A DNA stretch of 64,000 nucleotides from Verrucomicrobiota bacterium (GTDB lineage: Bacteria; Verrucomicrobiota; Kiritimatiellia; CAIQIC01), in assembly GCA_004321905.1 (NCBI GenBank), contig SCQF01000048.1:1-64000 (forward strand), written 5' to 3'. A program made the position numbers and the translations under genes. The notes under the pieces are model-generated. The model was not told the origin of the DNA. It saw only the letters and a list, made by a program, of their open reading frames with translations, and ran no database searches. Shown in pieces: positions 1 to 7,162 of the stretch; positions within the stretch are counted from its first letter, which is position 1, and every line of letters begins with the position of its first letter.

Positions 1-43
1 TGCGGACGGAGTCCGCATCTACGCCGGGGCTTCAGCCGGCCTC
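1..43. repeat. Two short inverted repeats upstream of the first gene
   Basis: Bases 1-17 form TGCGGAC-gga-GTCCGCA, a perfect 7-bp stem with a 3-nt loop. It is followed by GCCGG...CCGGC arms around 25-42. The GCGGAC/GTCCGC words recur at 31380-31400. The string continues into 'atctac', reminiscent of the GTAG-bounded elements elsewhere in the window. It could be a terminator of a gene to the left or a member of that repeat class; the window edge prevents a decision. Confidence 0.4.
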
Positions 44-97
44 ATCATTTATGGAAACGCTCTAGGTAATGCGAAAAACCATAGAAAGGAATGGAAT

Positions 98-1243
98 ATG
101 AAAAGCATGAGGGTCTATTCGCAAAAAAGCAGCGGCCGTGCTGTTATGGTTTTCGTGACCGTATTCTTCTGCTTAGGGATGTCCGGTTGGGCGCAGACCG
201 CAACACCCATTACGCCGACACCGATTACACCAACCCCGATCACGCCCACAACCATCACACCGACGCCCATCACTCCCACCACGATCACACCTACCACGAT
301 CACGCCGACGCCGATCACACCCACCACCATTACGCCGACACCCATCACGCCCACGCCGATCAATCCGACACCCATCAACTCGATACAAACCCCGGCGATT
401 CAAACGCCGAATATACAGACGCCCAATATTCAAACCCCAGATATGCAAACACCGAATATACAGACGCCGGATATGCAAACACCCAATTTAGAGACGCCGA
501 ATATGCAGACGCCGAATATCCAGCCCCCCAACATCCAAACACCAAATATACAAACACCGAATATGCAGACGCCGACGACCATGCAAATGCCGGCCCTCGA
601 ACCGGTACCTGGCGGGCTGCCAGTAGGAACCACCGCGGACTTGCATCAACAGGCGCAACAACTCCAAGCAGAGATAGATCAATTCAACCAAGAGGCGCAG
701 GCGTTCAATAACAAACGACCGGAGGATCGGACCGATGCCGATTTGAAGGATCTCGTCACGCGCCAGCGTCAGATCATCAACGCCATCAACTCCTTCAACA
801 ACGCGGTGCATCAGTTCGCATCGCCAGCCATGCTACCCAAACCGGGACTCCAGCCAGCGCATCTCAAACCTACCCAGCCACCAGCCCATGGCGGCCTGTC
901 GGGTGGTGACGCGGCCTTGATCGGCGTGGGTGTCGCGGGGGCTGTCGTGGCGGCAGTGGCAGTGGCTGGAGCGGCGAGTAGTGCTTACAACAACTATAAA
1001 TGCAGCGAAGGCTACTCGCTGTGTACAGATGGCGTGTGTTGCCGAACCTACAATATTCATGGCGCTTGGGGGGCCTATCATGGGAGCAATGGTGGCTGTT
1101 ATTCCTCGGCGGAGAGCGCGGCCCAAGCTGCCATGCACGGGGTTGGCATTGTGGCCTGCGCGGATGAGCGTCAATACGGGCGGGAGTATGACGCCCGCGC
1201 AAGACTCCGGCAGACCTTGCAGGCTCACACCCCCCACAAATGA
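98..1243 (+). CDS. Secreted low-complexity (I-T-P-T-P / Q-T-P-N-I) repeat protein with Cys-rich C-terminus
   Basis: I do not recognise this 381-aa protein. The start at 98 follows a purine-rich AAAGGAATGG site. Residues about 15-33 are a hydrophobic signal segment ending in AQ. Residues about 35-92 are tandem five-residue ITPTP/ITPTT units and about 93-155 are tandem QTPNI/QTPNM units, both encoded by 15-bp DNA repeats. Residues about 178-235 look coiled-coil (QQAQQLQAEIDQFNQEAQ), followed by a Pro-rich linker. A Gly/Ala/Val segment at about 272-296 could span a membrane. The last 80 residues hold clustered cysteines (C-x6-C-x4-CC), suggesting a small disulfide domain. A surface-exposed stalk-plus-head protein is an inference. 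Its stop overlaps the next start (ATGA). Confidence 0.7.
   Translation: MKSMRVYSQKSSGRAVMVFVTVFFCLGMSGWAQTATPITPTPITPTPITPTTITPTPITPTTITPTTITPTPITPTTITPTPITPTPINPTPINSIQTPAIQTPNIQTPNIQTPDMQTPNIQTPDMQTPNLETPNMQTPNIQPPNIQTPNIQTPNMQTPTTMQMPALEPVPGGLPVGTTADLHQQAQQLQAEIDQFNQEAQAFNNKRPEDRTDADLKDLVTRQRQIINAINSFNNAVHQFASPAMLPKPGLQPAHLKPTQPPAHGGLSGGDAALIGVGVAGAVVAAVAVAGAASSAYNNYKCSEGYSLCTDGVCCRTYNIHGAWGAYHGSNGGCYSSAESAAQAAMHGVGIVACADERQYGREYDARARLRQTLQAHTPHK
203..590 (+). repeat. 15-bp coding minisatellite in two blocks
   Basis: Two adjacent blocks of imperfect 15-bp tandem repeats lie inside the first gene. About 203-376 encodes ITPTP/ITPTT units and about 377-590 encodes (I/M)QTPN units. Variation sits mainly at third codon positions and in T/P exchanges, so the peptide pattern is kept while the DNA drifts. 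Unit number should be prone to slippage without changing frame. Confidence 0.85.
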
Positions 1244-2307
1244 AGCGGCGACACTTCAAGGTGAACAGGCCTGTTTTTTTTGTTTTGCTGCTGATGCTCG
1301 CCGTAGGCTGCGGTCGTCAAGCACCGCCCACAGCAGGCGGCGACACCCCCGCGAAACGTCAGCAGGCGGCACGCCAATATATGGCCCACGTACCGCTCGC
1401 CGATACCTTGGAAGCCACGGCGGAGCAAATCGCGGCCCAACGCGAACCAGCACAGCGCTCAGCCCTACGTGAGTTACTTCGTCGTGAGGTAAGGCAGCAC
1501 GTCGTGGCCGAGGCCACCATCGCAGCACTGGCCCGACACTTCACCGTCGCGGAAATCAATGCACTGGCCGAGTTCAACGCCAAACCGGAAGCACGCTCCA
1601 TCCAAGGCAAATTACCGGCGTACACTGTTGATGTTCTACGTCCCCTGCACGCTGAACTGGAACGTGTGCTTTCCGTGACCAATGCGGCCAATGCCGCACT
1701 ACGTTGGAAAACGCGCCTATTGGAATTCAACGCCACCGTGGCCGATGACCATTTGCTCGCAGAATTCCCCTTCATGAACATGGGGAACCGAAGCGTAAAT
1801 ATTCTCGGCGTCACCTCCACCTGCGCCTGCGTCACTGGCGCGGCCGACGCCACCAACTATCCGCCGCGTCAAGGTGGCGTCGTGCGCCTGGCTTTCGACT
1901 TCGGCCCGCGCATCGGTCTGCAATCCAAATATATTTTGGTGCGAACCGATGATCCCTCCGAACCGGAAGTGCGTTTGCAGGTGGACGTGCAAATCCCGGA
2001 GCTTGTACGCATCGAGCCGTCCTTCGCCTACTGGCAGATTGGTGCCACACCCACCGCCAGTGTGCATCGTGTCAGTTTATTGCAACCCGATTGCACAATG
2101 ACGGGTATCATCGTCAGCAATCCCATTTTCCGCGCGCAACTGATCACCAATACGCCGGGTCGAAGTTACGCGGTGCGTGTATCGCCAACGGCTTGTACCC
2201 AACGCGCCTTTGACCGGGTGGAACTGCTCGTGGCGGTGGCTCCCGACGTCATCCGCCGCTTCCCGGTGTTTGTTTCGGTGGACGTCACCAAACCTCCAGC
2301 TCCTTGA
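1240..2307 (+). CDS. DUF1573 lipoprotein with DUF2059-like N-terminal region
   Basis: A 355-aa predicted lipoprotein. Residues 9-24 form a hydrophobic signal ending MLAVGC, a good lipobox. Residues about 95-135 (HFTVAEINALAEFNAKPEARSI) resemble the 'FT.AE..AL..F...P.G' core of DUF2059. Residues about 160-250 carry the DUF1573 signature: a repeated FPF.N.G...VNI-type strand, TSTCACV, Y.PRQGGVVRLAFDFGPRIG and a K-I/Y-I-VRTDDP strand. DUF1573 proteins are Ig/ASPM-like periplasmic or surface proteins of unknown precise role. The start overlaps the upstream stop by ATGA, and the stop is followed almost at once by tolC, so it may be co-transcribed with the exporter. The DUF2059 call is by eye only. 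Confidence 0.7.
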   Translation: MKRRHFKVNRPVFFVLLLMLAVGCGRQAPPTAGGDTPAKRQQAARQYMAHVPLADTLEATAEQIAAQREPAQRSALRELLRREVRQHVVAEATIAALARHFTVAEINALAEFNAKPEARSIQGKLPAYTVDVLRPLHAELERVLSVTNAANAALRWKTRLLEFNATVADDHLLAEFPFMNMGNRSVNILGVTSTCACVTGAADATNYPPRQGGVVRLAFDFGPRIGLQSKYILVRTDDPSEPEVRLQVDVQIPELVRIEPSFAYWQIGATPTASVHRVSLLQPDCTMTGIIVSNPIFRAQLITNTPGRSYAVRVSPTACTQRAFDRVELLVAVAPDVIRRFPVFVSVDVTKPPAP

Positions 2308-2366
2308 TAGATCGGGTTTACCCTTGTCCGGTGCTTCCACGACGGGCTATAGTCGCGCCAGATTTC

Positions 2367-3815
2367 ATGACGCTGGCACGCCCATTCCAAAGCTTTCGTG
2401 CGGTTTTCCAAGGTTTGGAAATCTCGTTGCTGATAGTTCCAATGCTTGGAAACTTTGCGACGGCGCAGACAAATGCGCCGCTGGCCCTTTCGCTGCAAGG
2501 CGCGGTACAACTGGCGCTACTACAAAACCGTGATCTGGCCAAGCTGGCCGCTATGCACGAAACCGCCTTGCTTGATCGCGCTGGCGCCGAGACGGATTTT
2601 TCCATCCGCACCCGCCCCAACGGCGGTGTCAGCTCGACGGGTGGTATTCAAACGCGGCAACTTGGCCTCGACTTGGTAAAGAAAAGCGAATGGGGCAGTG
2701 AAGTAGAAATCGGCGGTACGGTCTCACGGTCGGATATCCCGGACAGTGATTTTGCGGCACGCGATAGCGTCCACATTACGCTCTCACAGCCGCTACTCCG
2801 TTACGCCGGCAAACTGATGAACCGCGAGGGTCTCGAACGGGCCTCCAGCCGCATTCGTACGGCCTTGCGCAGTCTCGAGTTGAAAAAGGCCGATGTTACG
2901 TTGCAAGTGATTCAGGCCTATGCTGAGATTGAACAACTTGAAGCCCAGACGGCGGTGGAACAGGCCACGCTCGCCCGGCTGGATAAGTTGCAACGACTCA
3001 CGCAAGTACGTGCGCAACAGGGCCGTGCAACCAAGGTGGACGTTTTACGCGTCGAGTCGCAACGTGGCGACGCCGAGTTGCGCGCACGCAGCGTTAGCCA
3101 GCGCGCAGCGGCCCTCCGGCTTGACCTCGTGGAACTGCTTGGCCTCGCACCTTGTGCCGCGATACAACTCGCACCGCGACCCATGCTCGCCGGAGAAACA
3201 CAGGCAGTCGAAGCCGCGGTGACCACGGCATGGTCAAATCGGCTGGACTTGGCCCAAGTTCAACAAGACTACCGCGACGTCGAACGCGGACTGCGCATTG
3301 CACGACACATGCTGCTACCGGACCTAAAACTGGTGACAACCTATGAACGCTACGGTGAGGGCCCAACGGTGGCGGGCGCAAGTGGTTTTGATCAGGGGAA
3401 CTGGTCCATCGGCTTACAGAGTGGTAGCGAGTTGGGCACCGGCAAGGAACATATCGCCTATCGGCAAGCCCAGCTGGATGAACGGACGGCAGGCGATGAT
3501 ATCGAGACTACGCGACGGTTGATTGAGCGCCAAGTGCGGCAACAATGGCTGGAGTTGACGCGGGCACAGGCGGAGATCGGACTGGCGCTGCGCAATCGTA
3601 CCGTAGCGGAAAGTCGGTTGCGACTCGCCCGGCGCTTGTTTGAAATGGGCCGGGGCGATAACTTCTCCGTGACGGACGCCGAGCAACAGTTCCAGTCGGT
3701 GGAAACGGCATGGCTGGCGGCACAGACCGAGGCCGCCGTCGCCGGTTATCGGCTGCGGCGCATCATGGGCACGCTGATCGAATGCCCGGAAGAATTGAAA
3801 CCGGAAATAAAATGA
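2367..3815 (+). CDS. TolC-family outer-membrane efflux protein
   Basis: A 482-aa protein with two long alpha-helical halves typical of the OEP (TolC) family; such trimeric channels carry type I or tripartite efflux across the outer membrane. I chose the ATG at 2367, which gives a signal peptide ending ATAQ. A TTG start at 2304 overlapping the previous stop is possible. Heptad-like helices run about residues 70-240 and 260-460, with 'SQPLLRYAGK' and 'QPEFAVTD'-like beta-turn regions as in other TolC members. The signal peptide itself is encoded by a paired palindromic repeat (2404-2452). The next gene overlaps by ATGA and encodes the membrane-fusion partner. Confidence 0.85.
   Translation: MTLARPFQSFRAVFQGLEISLLIVPMLGNFATAQTNAPLALSLQGAVQLALLQNRDLAKLAAMHETALLDRAGAETDFSIRTRPNGGVSSTGGIQTRQLGLDLVKKSEWGSEVEIGGTVSRSDIPDSDFAARDSVHITLSQPLLRYAGKLMNREGLERASSRIRTALRSLELKKADVTLQVIQAYAEIEQLEAQTAVEQATLARLDKLQRLTQVRAQQGRATKVDVLRVESQRGDAELRARSVSQRAAALRLDLVELLGLAPCAAIQLAPRPMLAGETQAVEAAVTTAWSNRLDLAQVQQDYRDVERGLRIARHMLLPDLKLVTTYERYGEGPTVAGASGFDQGNWSIGLQSGSELGTGKEHIAYRQAQLDERTAGDDIETTRRLIERQVRQQWLELTRAQAEIGLALRNRTVAESRLRLARRLFEMGRGDNFSVTDAEQQFQSVETAWLAAQTEAAVAGYRLRRIMGTLIECPEELKPEIK
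2404..2452. repeat. Paired TTCCAA palindrome inside the TolC signal peptide
   Basis: Two palindromes of the CCAANNNTTGG type have centres at 2413 and 2444, 31 nt apart. They are translated in the TolC frame as VFQGLE and VPMLGN, making up the hydrophobic core of the signal peptide. Confidence 0.9.
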
Positions 3816-5053
3816 ACCGCCAAGACACCAAGGTCGCCAAGACCAAAAAAAGAACATCGGTAGCTTACCTTGGCGTTCTTGGCGTCTTGGTGGTTCTCTG
3901 CTTTTCCGGTTGCGGACAGCGCGAAGTCGCAGCGCCAACCCTGATCGCCGTGACGAACGGTCCGTTGCACGTCTGGGCCAGCTACGGCGGCAAGCTGGAA
4001 TCGCGGCGCGTCCACACGATCATGTCGCAACTCGGCGGGCAGGCCACGCTGGTCGAGCTTATGCCGGAAGGCTTGCGTGTTGAGCCGGGCGTAGTGCTCG
4101 CACGGCTCGATCCGACACGTATTGAGCGCGAAATCGTCAAGTTGGAAGGCGCGTTCGCCGCCGCCAAATCGGAATATGAGAGCCAGAAGAACGCCGAGTG
4201 GCCGCTCAAACTTGGCGAGCTGGAGCGACAACAGGCCGAGGCACAGGCACGCGAGGCCGAGGAGCGGCAGTTTTTGACCGATAGCCGGACGTTGCTTAAA
4301 GACGACCTCGTCACCGCGCAGGAAATCCGGCAGCAGGAAGGCAAAGTGGCGCAGGCGGAGGCCAAGACGCACCAGATTGTGCAACAGATCAAGCTCTCTC
4401 GCGAATACCTCCAACCGCTCGGCTTGGAACAAGCGCATGCCAAGCTGGCGGCGGCGGAGCGGGAGTTGAGTCTGGCGCGGCAGGAATTACAAGCCTGCAC
4501 GATCACCGCGCCGGCGGCGGGTGTCGTCGGCTATCTACCCACCTATTTTGGCAACGAGTTCCGCGTGGCGCGCGTCGGTGACACCATTTTCATGAATCTG
4601 CCCTTCATGATCATCCCCGATATGCATAGTCTGGTGGTCCATTGCTATGTGCCGGAAGCGGAACTCGGTCGCATCACCACCGGTGCGGCGGCGCAAATCG
4701 TGCCCGTCGCCTTCCCGGACATGATCCTGACCGGCACCGTCGAATCGGTCGGCGCGACCGCACAGGTCGTGGCAGAAAAGCCCGCGTGGCAGAAATATTT
4801 CCATGTGGTCATCGCCTTGCAGACCACCAATGAGCGCCTGCGCTCCGGCATGTCGGTCACCGCGCACATCCTCGCCTACGAGCGTAAATCGGCCTTGCTA
4901 CTACCGCGCGCCGCCGTCCGCTGGCAGGGCACCGCCGCATCCGTAAAACTCCAACAGGAGTTGCGTGCAATCAAACTTGGCTGGGCCGACGACCGGCAAT
5001 TCGAGGTGCTCGATGGACTCAAGGCCGGCGATCAAATTTTGCAGGAAGAATAA
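3812..5053 (+). CDS. Efflux RND/ABC periplasmic adaptor (membrane-fusion lipoprotein)
   Basis: A 413-aa HlyD/MacA-type adaptor linking an inner-membrane transporter to TolC. The ATG at 3812 overlaps the tolC stop (ATGA). Residues 1-34 form a lipoprotein signal: a KVAKTKKR n-region, a YLGVLGVLVVL core and an FSGC lipobox. Residues about 60-90 and 245-275 are the two halves of a lipoyl-like domain (APAAGVVGYLP). A long coiled-coil hairpin of Glu/Gln-rich helices lies between about 100 and 240. Beta-barrel and membrane-proximal domains follow. The signal peptide is encoded by a long inverted repeat. A LolD-type ATPase lies downstream, but no permease gene is adjacent. Confidence 0.85.
   Translation: MNRQDTKVAKTKKRTSVAYLGVLGVLVVLCFSGCGQREVAAPTLIAVTNGPLHVWASYGGKLESRRVHTIMSQLGGQATLVELMPEGLRVEPGVVLARLDPTRIEREIVKLEGAFAAAKSEYESQKNAEWPLKLGELERQQAEAQAREAEERQFLTDSRTLLKDDLVTAQEIRQQEGKVAQAEAKTHQIVQQIKLSREYLQPLGLEQAHAKLAAAERELSLARQELQACTITAPAAGVVGYLPTYFGNEFRVARVGDTIFMNLPFMIIPDMHSLVVHCYVPEAELGRITTGAAAQIVPVAFPDMILTGTVESVGATAQVVAEKPAWQKYFHVVIALQTTNERLRSGMSVTAHILAYERKSALLLPRAAVRWQGTAASVKLQQELRAIKLGWADDRQFEVLDGLKAGDQILQEE
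3813..3897. repeat. Long inverted repeat that encodes the adaptor signal peptide
   Basis: The left arm (3813-3843, containing CCGCCAAGACACCAAGG and GCCAAG) is nearly the reverse complement of the right arm (3868-3897, containing CCTTGGCGTTCTTGGCG and TTGGTGG), with a 24-nt loop. The left arm encodes the charged n-region and the right arm the hydrophobic core. CCAAG/GCCAAG words recur in the inverted repeat at 55832-55920. Confidence 0.85.
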
Positions 5054-5061
5054 TCAATTCA

Positions 5062-5168
5062 TAGAGGCACAGAACACGCGGAGTTTTTCCAAGGGTTGGA
5101 ACATGCCTTGGTTATCTTTTCCAATCCTTGGATTTTTTCACTCTGCGCTCGCTGTGCCTCTGTGGTGA
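5062..5168. repeat. Nested element: outer inverted repeat enclosing a palindrome pair
   Basis: The outer arms are 5062-5083 (AGAGGCACAG...GCGGAG) and 5140-5168 (CTCTGCGCTCGCTGTGCCTC), which pair imperfectly. In the loop sit two TTCCAA palindromes with centres at 5094 and 5126, 32 nt apart. It fills nearly all of the 124-bp gap between the adaptor and ATPase genes, so the operon transcript should carry a large hairpin here. Confidence 0.85.
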
Positions 5169-5177
5169 AGCATTAAC

Positions 5178-5912
5178 ATGCGCGAAATTGTCTTAACTCT
5201 GCGTGAGGTAACCAAGCGCTTCCCGGCGCCGGGCGGCGCGGTGGAAGCTTTGCGCGGCATTTCACTCGAGCTGGCGGCGGGCGAGTTCGTCGCCATTACC
5301 GGGCCATCCGGCTCCGGCAAATCCACGCTGCTCCACGTCGCCGCGCTGCTGGAGCCGCCCACGTCTGGCGAAGCCTGGCTCGACGGCGAAAACGTCGCGC
5401 ATCTTTCCGAACGCGAACTTGCCCGGCGACGCGGCGAGAAAATCGGCATGATCTTTCAGAAATTCTGCCTGTTGCCACACCGCAGTGTCTTGGACAACGT
5501 ACTGTTTCGCTTCCGCTATCTCGGTGGGACGAGGCGTCCCAGCCGGGCCGGACGCTTGCGGTTCATCCAGCGGGTTCGCCCTACCGCAGACGGCTTCGCG
5601 CCAGAACAACTAGCACGCGCCGCGCTGGAGACGGTTGGTCTACGCGATCGGATGGAACACACCGCGCGGTTGCTCTCCGGCGGCGAAATGCAACGCGTGG
5701 CCATCGCCCGCGCCATCGCCCTACCCCCACGCCTGCTCGCCGCCGATGAACCGACCGGCAATCTCGACCGCACCGCCGCCGAAGGCGTCATGGAGTGCTT
5801 ACACGTACTCAATCGGCGCGGTGTGACGATCCTGCTGGTTACGCACAACGAAGCGCTCCTGCGCCACTGCTCGCGGCATCTGCGATTGGAAGACGGACGA
5901 ATTGTTTCCTGA
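5178..5912 (+). CDS. LolD/MacB-type ABC transporter ATP-binding protein
   Basis: A 244-aa ATPase that would drive an FtsX-type permease in lipoprotein release or efflux. Visible motifs are Walker A GPSGSGKST (residues 42-50), Q-loop IFQKF (92-96), signature LSGGE (167-171), Walker B LLAADEP (186-192) and switch His in VTHN. Residues about 115-139 (LGGTRRPSRAGRLRF...) are an in-frame insertion relative to usual LolD proteins, which pass directly from RYR to the 'A...LE.VGL' helix. The DNA of the insertion (5520-5585) looks like a repeat ending CGCCCTACC. Whether the ATPase remains functional is unknown. Upstream are tolC and the adaptor; no permease gene is nearby. Confidence 0.85.
   Translation: MREIVLTLREVTKRFPAPGGAVEALRGISLELAAGEFVAITGPSGSGKSTLLHVAALLEPPTSGEAWLDGENVAHLSERELARRRGEKIGMIFQKFCLLPHRSVLDNVLFRFRYLGGTRRPSRAGRLRFIQRVRPTADGFAPEQLARAALETVGLRDRMEHTARLLSGGEMQRVAIARAIALPPRLLAADEPTGNLDRTAAEGVMECLHVLNRRGVTILLVTHNEALLRHCSRHLRLEDGRIVS
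5520..5585. repeat. GTAGGG-type repeat inserted in the ABC ATPase gene
   Basis: The segment contains GGGAC-gaggc-GTCCC (5-bp stem) and ends CGGGTTCGCCCTACC, so on the minus strand it begins GGTAGGGCG like the elements at 28849-28913, 41291-41375 and 42036-42107. It is in frame and lacks stops. Confidence 0.55.
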
Positions 5913-5928
5913 AGGGTTGCACAGAAGG

Positions 5929-5969
5929 CAAGAAAGAAACCAAGCACCTGCGTTGCTTCGTTTTCTTCT
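5929..5969. terminator. Possible bidirectional terminator hairpin
   Basis: AGAAAGAAACCAAGCA pairs imperfectly with TTGCTTCGTTTTCTTCT across a short loop, in the 59-bp gap between two convergent genes. The A-rich left side and T-rich right side allow it to act in both directions. Confidence 0.5.
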
Positions 5970-5971
5970 GT

Positions 5972-7033
5972 TCAATTTTCCGGCAGAATATCCACGATAA
6001 AAATGTCGGGCCGGCAGTAGATGCGAAAGGGAATCCGTGTGATGCCGATGCCGGCGCTGACGAACAGGTGCGCGCCGCGCACCTCAAAATGGCCGTGGGC
6101 AAAACGCCGCCCGAAACGCGAGGGCACCATCAGCGGACCGACCCACGGCAGACGCCACTGCCCCGCATGATAGTGGCCGCTGAACACCATTTGCGCGCCA
6201 GCTTTGGCCAGGCGGTAGATGTTGTCGGCGGTGTGACTCAAGGCCAGCAGGAGCGTATTTTCAGCGTGCGGTGGCGGGTGCCACTTTGTGTCACCCCACG
6301 GATCTTCGCAGCCACAAATCATCACAGACTGACCGCCGATTTCCAAGGTTTGGAAACCGTTTTCCAAGGTCTGGAAACCCGCGGTACGCAAGCCGTCCCG
6401 CACCGGCGTCGCATCGGCCCAGTAGTCGTGGTTGCCGAGAATGGCAAAGGAACCCAAGCGCCCATGCACCTTGCCAAGGAATTGCGGCAGTTGCGCGGCA
6501 TAGGAATTTTCTTCGCTCACATAATCGCCGGTCAGGAAAACCAAATCCGGTTCCGCCTGCCGCACCCGCTCCATAACCAGCCGATAGTGGGAATCCGGCA
6601 ACATGCCGTTGAGGTGGAAATCCGTGACGTGCGCGATGCGCAGTCGTGGGCCGTGCCACTGTGGCAACCGGATTTCATAGCGACGGATCGCGAGCGTCTG
6701 CGTGGTGAACGGCTGCGTCAGTTGTTCCGTCACATTTTCCTGCCAGACCGGCGGCGCGCCGGCCATTCTCCAGCGTAACCAATGCAGGCGCATTTCGGCG
6801 AGCAGTTCTACGACGAGGAGCACGAGTGCACCCCAAACCCATGGCGAGAAGCCCGCCTGCCACCCGTACCAGACACTGCCGAGGATCAGCGCGGAAAAGG
6901 TGACAGCCATCATCAGGGGCTTGGCCCCGAAGTCACGCGTAAAGAGTATCCAGCGATTGAGAATAAAAAAGAAACCGCCCATACCCGCCATCCAGAGCAG
7001 CACAATGGCCAAAACTTTTTCCGGCATAAACAT
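5972..7033 (-). CDS. Membrane-anchored metallophosphoesterase (YaeI-like)
   Basis: A 353-aa protein with three or so hydrophobic segments in residues 5-80, then a calcineurin-like phosphoesterase domain. Metal-ligand motifs are TDFH (D138, H140), GDY (D170), GNHDYW (N201, H202), SHT (H267) and GHYHAGQ (H287, H289). This set is typical of the YaeI/YkuE branch, some members of which hydrolyse UDP-diacylglucosamine or phosphodiesters; the substrate here is unknown. Residues 220-231 (FQTLENGFQTLE) are encoded by a palindrome pair and replace the variable loop between the GNHD helix and the next strand. The 129 bp upstream hold no recognisable element. It is transcribed away from the catabolic operon to its right. 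Confidence 0.85.
   Translation of the reverse strand: MFMPEKVLAIVLLWMAGMGGFFFILNRWILFTRDFGAKPLMMAVTFSALILGSVWYGWQAGFSPWVWGALVLLVVELLAEMRLHWLRWRMAGAPPVWQENVTEQLTQPFTTQTLAIRRYEIRLPQWHGPRLRIAHVTDFHLNGMLPDSHYRLVMERVRQAEPDLVFLTGDYVSEENSYAAQLPQFLGKVHGRLGSFAILGNHDYWADATPVRDGLRTAGFQTLENGFQTLEIGGQSVMICGCEDPWGDTKWHPPPHAENTLLLALSHTADNIYRLAKAGAQMVFSGHYHAGQWRLPWVGPLMVPSRFGRRFAHGHFEVRGAHLFVSAGIGITRIPFRIYCRPDIFIVDILPEN
6340..6377. repeat. Closely paired TTCCAA palindrome inside the phosphoesterase gene
   Basis: Centres at 6348 and 6369, 21 nt apart, the shortest spacing in the window and close to two helical turns. The two copies are translated in the same frame as FQTLEN and FQTLEI, giving a short direct repeat in the protein. 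Confidence 0.9.
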
Positions 7034-7162
7034 GTTGAAGCGCGGTTCATAGAACCACGAAAAAGCCGGAATGGCACGAAAAAACAGAGCGACGACATGT
7101 AATGGAACCAGCCGTAGAGCGCGCGAGGCGAGCAGGATGATCGTTCCAGTTCAGCGGCCTCA

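Noticed and set aside
91..711. A His/Asp/Tyr-rich reading frame over the first gene's repeat region
   Set aside because: It is only the +1 reading of the 15-bp tandem repeats in the real gene and has no signal peptide, domain or plausible upstream signal.
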